This document shows, piece after piece, positions 60,038 to 64,000 of a DNA stretch of 64,000 nt. How positions within the stretch are numbered: the stretch's first letter is position 1; every line of letters begins with the position of its first letter. Both the position numbers and the translations under genes were made by a program. Origin of the DNA: Globodera rostochiensis (lineage: Eukaryota > Nematoda > Chromadorea > Rhabditida > Heteroderidae); assembly GCA_018350325.1 (NCBI GenBank), contig JAEVLN010000015.1, positions 1,446,008-1,510,007 of the forward strand, given 5' to 3'. The notes below the pieces were generated by a model. The model was given only the letters and a program-made list of their open reading frames with translations. It was not told the DNA's origin and searched no databases.

Positions 60038-60552
60038 TGAATCGAGAAAATCTATGGTGACGAAAAATACCGAATTAACGAAAGGAGGATGTTGGATACG
60101 ACTTTTTATAAAATAACGGTAACGATACCGCCGATCGACTGTAGTTTGTAGCAAATTTTTGGTCACTTAAACCGAGGGAATTTATTTGGTCAATAAATGA
60201 AATTGCGATGGATCGAGAAGGAAAGCAAATAAAAAAAACGGATGGATTCGACGGAAAATGGGGAAACAAAACTGATAATGGAAGTTGAATTTGCTGGAGA
60301 AATGACGCCATTTAAGGAAGAAAATTGCATAATTTCAGTGGTTTTCATTGGCAGCTCGACTAATCGAGTCCCGAAAGTATAACTTGCAAATTGTCCAACT
60401 TTTATGGAAAAGAATGAAACTTACAAAAAACGGGGGGAAAAGTCAAACTCCCCTTTGAGAATGCAGGAACCTCAATTGATCAATAACAAAACAACAAAAT
60501 AATTTATAATCAGATCATCAAACGTCTCCACCGATTAAGCCTCAAAAGAAGT

Positions 60553-63129
60553 TTAGCCCGACTTTTCAATTGCTTCCATCATTTTCTCATAGAACTCGTC
60601 GGCGATTGCCTACAAACTGGGAATTAGAACTTGAAAAGCTTCTTGAGAACCTTGTCCTTAAAGCGCGCACTGAGCGTCACGTCAGCTCCTTCGGACGGGT
60701 CGTCACTGAAGTCCTGTAAAAAGAATGGGGGGGGGCATTATTTATAAACAAAAACATTTCTCAGTGTTCGTTCACCTTGCAAGCCCAGGTGTAAACAGTG
60801 GGCATTTGTTCGCGCGGATGTATTTTCAGGTCCGGATAAATCGGAAAGTTGGCACAAAGTTTGAACACCTGCTCGCGACGCATCACACAACGGTAACGAG
60901 CGCTTCGAGGATTGAAAAGCAACTAAAAGGGCATTCAAGTTTCGATGATTTTTGGCCAAATCCCCTAATTGTACGTACTTTGATGTCGCCCAAACCACGC
61001 TCCTTATTCTCATGAGCATCCTTGTCGAAGCGGTACAATTTGCAACGAGCCGAGTAAAGTACCTGAAAATAAGTCCGGTTAATGTAAATCCAAAGCCAGC
61101 AAATCAGCAGACCTCTTCCCCCTCTTCTCCGGTGGACACCTCAACTTCGGGCGGAAGTGGAACAACAGGCTCAAAATGCTAAAGGTACAAATTCAACAAG
61201 TTTTAAATACAGTGATGAAAAAAATCCGACCACATCAGGAACAAACTCCTCGTTTGCATCTTCTTTGTCTGAAACGTCATCAGCTGCTTTATGTGACTCA
61301 TCCACCGTCTTGTCAAATGGATGATAGTTTGAGTTGTACGCTTGCTGTGAAGGCGGTTGTTGGAACAACTAGAATTTAATTTAATTAAATTTTTTTTTTG
61401 ATTTTTTATAACCTTGAATTCCTTTGCGCCTGCCGACCCAAACGCAGATTGACCAAATTGCACCGGTTTTCCAGTCACAGTTCCACCGCCCAAAAAGCCA
61501 CCACCCGACTCGGCAGCCTTATTTAGCAGAAAAAAGTGAATGACAAAAGCAAAACAAATTGTAACCTTTGCAGCCAAATTCGCAAAAGTATTCACCCCCG
61601 AACGAGATGCACCGCCAAAAAGACTTCCTCCTCCAATGGTGGGGGGAACCGGAGCAACGGTAGAAGGCTCATTTTCAGGAGCAATAACCGCAGAAGGATG
61701 CTAAAAGCATTTGTGTTGTAGAGATATAAAAGAGGCTATTATTGCAGAAGTTTATCGTGTACTCTACAAAAAATATTAAGTTTCATTCTTATTCCCGTCT
61801 TCTATATAATTTCATCCTGATAAATCAAAAATTTTGATCCACCAGCAACTTTTTGACTGTGATAAAGAAACACCTTAAAGGAAAAAGTGACAGGAGATGG
61901 AGCAGTTGAGACCACGGTTATAGGCGTCGAAGTTGCAACCGGCGGAGCTGCAGGTTTAATCTCGATCTCCTAAAATGATGATCAAATACAAATGCCCTCG
62001 TATTTTGATGACTTCCTATTTATTTTATTCCCTCTAGGTAGCAGAGTTGGTTCAGGTTACCCAAATTCGACCATTTACCCAAAACCCATCCCAGGGTTTT
62101 TGCCCTTTGAGTTGACTAGAACAACCCCCCTACGCCTCCATTAAACAAAAATGAGCACTTTCGAAACCATCTTGGCGTAAATATTCGTCCCCGAACGAGA
62201 GACACCGCCAAAAAGACTTCCTCCAACGGTGGCAGCTGGGGCGACGACAGTAGGCCCATTTTCAGGAACAATGTTCGTAGAAGCATTCTGTAACAATACC
62301 ATTTAGTTAAAAAAAAAGCGGATACAAATTTTTTTGCAAATTTCTTTAAGACGACTTTCAAACAAAATTTACAACCTTGAATGAGAATGTTACAGGAACA
62401 GGAGCCGCCGACACGATGGTAGTTGTAGTCGCAGCCGTCCTAGCAATCGGCAGAGCAGCAGCAGTTGATTTCGATTCCAAAACATTAATTGGTTTCGGTA
62501 CAATCTGAACCAATCACGTTAATCGAGGAATCATACAGAAAAATTTCCAAAAATCTCATTAGAATTTTTCAGGGCGTCACTGTTTTCCCCCTATCTTTTT
62601 GTGACGTCTTTTAAGCACGCACCGCTGGCGGCTTGAATCCCACGGGCTCATCAGCTTTAGCAATGCTCTTCGCAACTTCGAGCTTTTGACTGCGATCCTA
62701 AATAAATGTAGCTTATGAGCAGTTCTTAATTGTTTCAAAGTGCTCGCAACTTCTTCTTCGGTCGGCTGTTTTGTCACCACAATGGCGGGTTGGGCCTGTG
62801 GTGCTGGCGAAGAACGGATGCACAGCTCCATGAGCAGTTTGTGGAGACCAGTAACGTCGCTCTGATGTCGGTCACCCAACTCCTTGACAATGGTCTCGGT
62901 GTGACGACGCCAATTAGTTGCTTCCTCCTGCATGATGCGATCGTTTTTGGCCAATGACAACTTCACATCACGAACATCATCTCTCAAACTTTCCTAAAAG
63001 TTTTACTTCTTCAATCATAAAGCAATAAAAATTGCATACAATTTTCCTGTTTGTCTCGTGAGTAGACTCCACTAGCGCTTTATGAATTGAAATAATAAGA
63101 TCATTGTTGGTTTGAAGGAAAGCGTCCAT
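60553..63129 (-). CDS. Nucleoporin-like protein with C-terminal Ran-binding domain
   Basis: Minus-strand gene from ATG at 63129 ([19 protein letters not shown]) to TAA at 60555-60553. The N-terminal 120 residues look coiled-coil. A low-complexity middle carries FG-type motifs, including a duplicated exon pair with [15 protein letters not shown] and [14 protein letters not shown]. Near the C-terminus is a RanBP1/RanBP2-type domain: [53 protein letters not shown] and [18 protein letters not shown]. Such proteins sit at the nuclear pore and bind Ran-GTP. A single Ran-binding domain with FG motifs suggests a Nup50- or NPP-9-related role, but orthology is not settled. The terminal intron is 41 bp. 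Confidence 0.82.
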
Positions 63130-63713
63130 TTTAGGGACTTAAATTGTCTAAAGCAAATTTCGGGATTTAGCGCAATTGGCCAACAGTTAAGGAGTGCGCA
63201 CTGCACTATGAGTCAAAAAGTATTTTTTGTTAAGCAAAGGGCAACCAAAGCGGCGGCACATCGAATTAGTTTCTCTCGGCGTAAGTAAAATAGTTCAAAT
63301 TGCTCGGGACTCCCGAAACGTACGGGATTCACGTTCCCGTTAATTTGGGCTCAACGGGATTTTAACTGGTTGCGGGAAAAATCGGGAATCCCCGCTCCAG
63401 TTCCCGTAATTTTTTTTTACCGGGCTCTAGCTCGAAATGGCGTCACTATGAGTTAACTCCACTGTTCAGACGTTTAGCGGTTAGAGATAAAAGGAAAAGC
63501 GAGATACTTTTTCTCTCTGCTGGATTGGATCAAAGTGTCCTTTTCTTTTGGCGTTTAGTTTTTTTTAAAAAAACAATGAAAAGAATTTTCGTCGAGGGGT
63601 GGCCAATCTGATGGGTCGCATCATTGATTTGGATGTTTTTGACGTTCCACGGTTTATAAATAAATTTAAAAATTCGTTTATTTAGGATTATACATTTTTG
63701 CCTCATCCGTTCA
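63130..63713. promoter_or_regulatory. Divergent intergenic region
   Basis: 584 bp between two start codons on opposite strands, so promoters of both the Ran-binding-domain gene and the TTD14-like gene are expected here. It contains a GC-rich, self-complementary stretch at about 63300-63430 ending in CCGGGCTCTAG. That stretch resembles the small MITE-like insertion at 49.3 kb. TTTATTTAG at about 63678-63686 upstream of the right-hand gene could be a trans-splice acceptor. Confidence 0.45.
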
Positions 63714-64000
63714 ATGGGTGACAAAAAACAAATATTCAAAATTGTTCTCACAGGAGGTCCTTGCGCGGGCAAAACGACCGGCCAGGTTAAGCGTGTGTTA
63801 ATATGCTGACATAATTTAGGTTTGTGCTTTAGGCCCGCCTTTCAAGTTTTTTTGAAAGCATCGGATGGAAAGTATACACAGTTCCAGAGACTGCCTCCAT
63901 TCTCCTCGGGCCGGGTCGCATTCGTTTTCAGGATCTGAATAGAACCCAGGCCGCCCAATTCCAAATAGATTTGCTGAAAACATTGGTGCAAATTGAGAAT
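63714..64000 (+). CDS. TTD14-like P-loop ATPase/GTPase (3' end outside window)
   Basis: Exon 1 at 63714-63785 and exon 2 from 63833 to the window edge join in phase 0. The N-terminus IFKIVLTGGPCAGKTTGQAR has a P-loop of the form GGPCAGKTT, followed by LSSFFESIGWKVYTVPETA and LLKTLVQIEN. These phrases match the TRPL translocation defect protein 14 (TTD14) family, which has an AAA_28/NadR-like nucleotide-binding domain and was described in fly photoreceptors for TRPL trafficking. The C-terminal part is not in the window. Confidence 0.85.

Overview
This is a eukaryotic window. Many short introns (often 32-100 bp), compact multi-exon genes, a FMRFamide-like peptide precursor carrying KWMRFG units, and several GC-AG introns point to a nematode. 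The density of poly(C)/poly(G) tracts and the GC-AG introns would fit a tylenchid plant parasite such as a cyst nematode, but species is an inference. All gene models were spliced by eye from reading frame, GT/GC-AG sites, phase agreement and remembered family sequences; no search was run.

Left part (1-6.3 kb, + strand): the 3' part of an M16 metallopeptidase of the C. elegans C05D11.1 type, mitochondrial ribosomal protein S30 (mL65/PDCD9), and a small unrecognised membrane protein that may share a transcription unit with it. 6.4-12.25 kb is a repeat district: a Tc1/mariner-like MITE, a 1.15 kb foldback element and a 2.8 kb TTTTGGCA-type minisatellite with an 816-bp tandem duplication.

Middle (12.7-36.8 kb, + strand): mitochondrial asparaginyl-tRNA synthetase; a flp-22-like neuropeptide gene hidden in three small exons (17110-18506); a 26-exon ARHGAP20-like protein (PH, RA, RhoGAP; 21901-34133) with a tRNA-Ser(GCT) inside an intron; and a secreted MBLAC1-like metallo-beta-lactamase-fold protein with a degenerate metal site and an unresolved splice.

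Right part: a Q/N-rich, possibly RNF220-related zinc-motif protein (41.1-47.4 kb) ending in five octapeptide repeats; a mosaic of dispersed duplications (47.4-53.2 kb) that includes fragments of the neighbouring dehydrogenase and an 879-bp element with 10-bp target duplications; then three minus-strand genes: an HSD17B12/LET-767-type dehydrogenase, dymeclin, and a nucleoporin-like protein with a Ran-binding domain. A divergent TTD14-like ATPase begins at 63714 and runs off the window.

Most predicted long ORFs in 9.5-12.2, 27.7-28.5 and 38-44 kb are by-products of low-complexity repeats and were not called.
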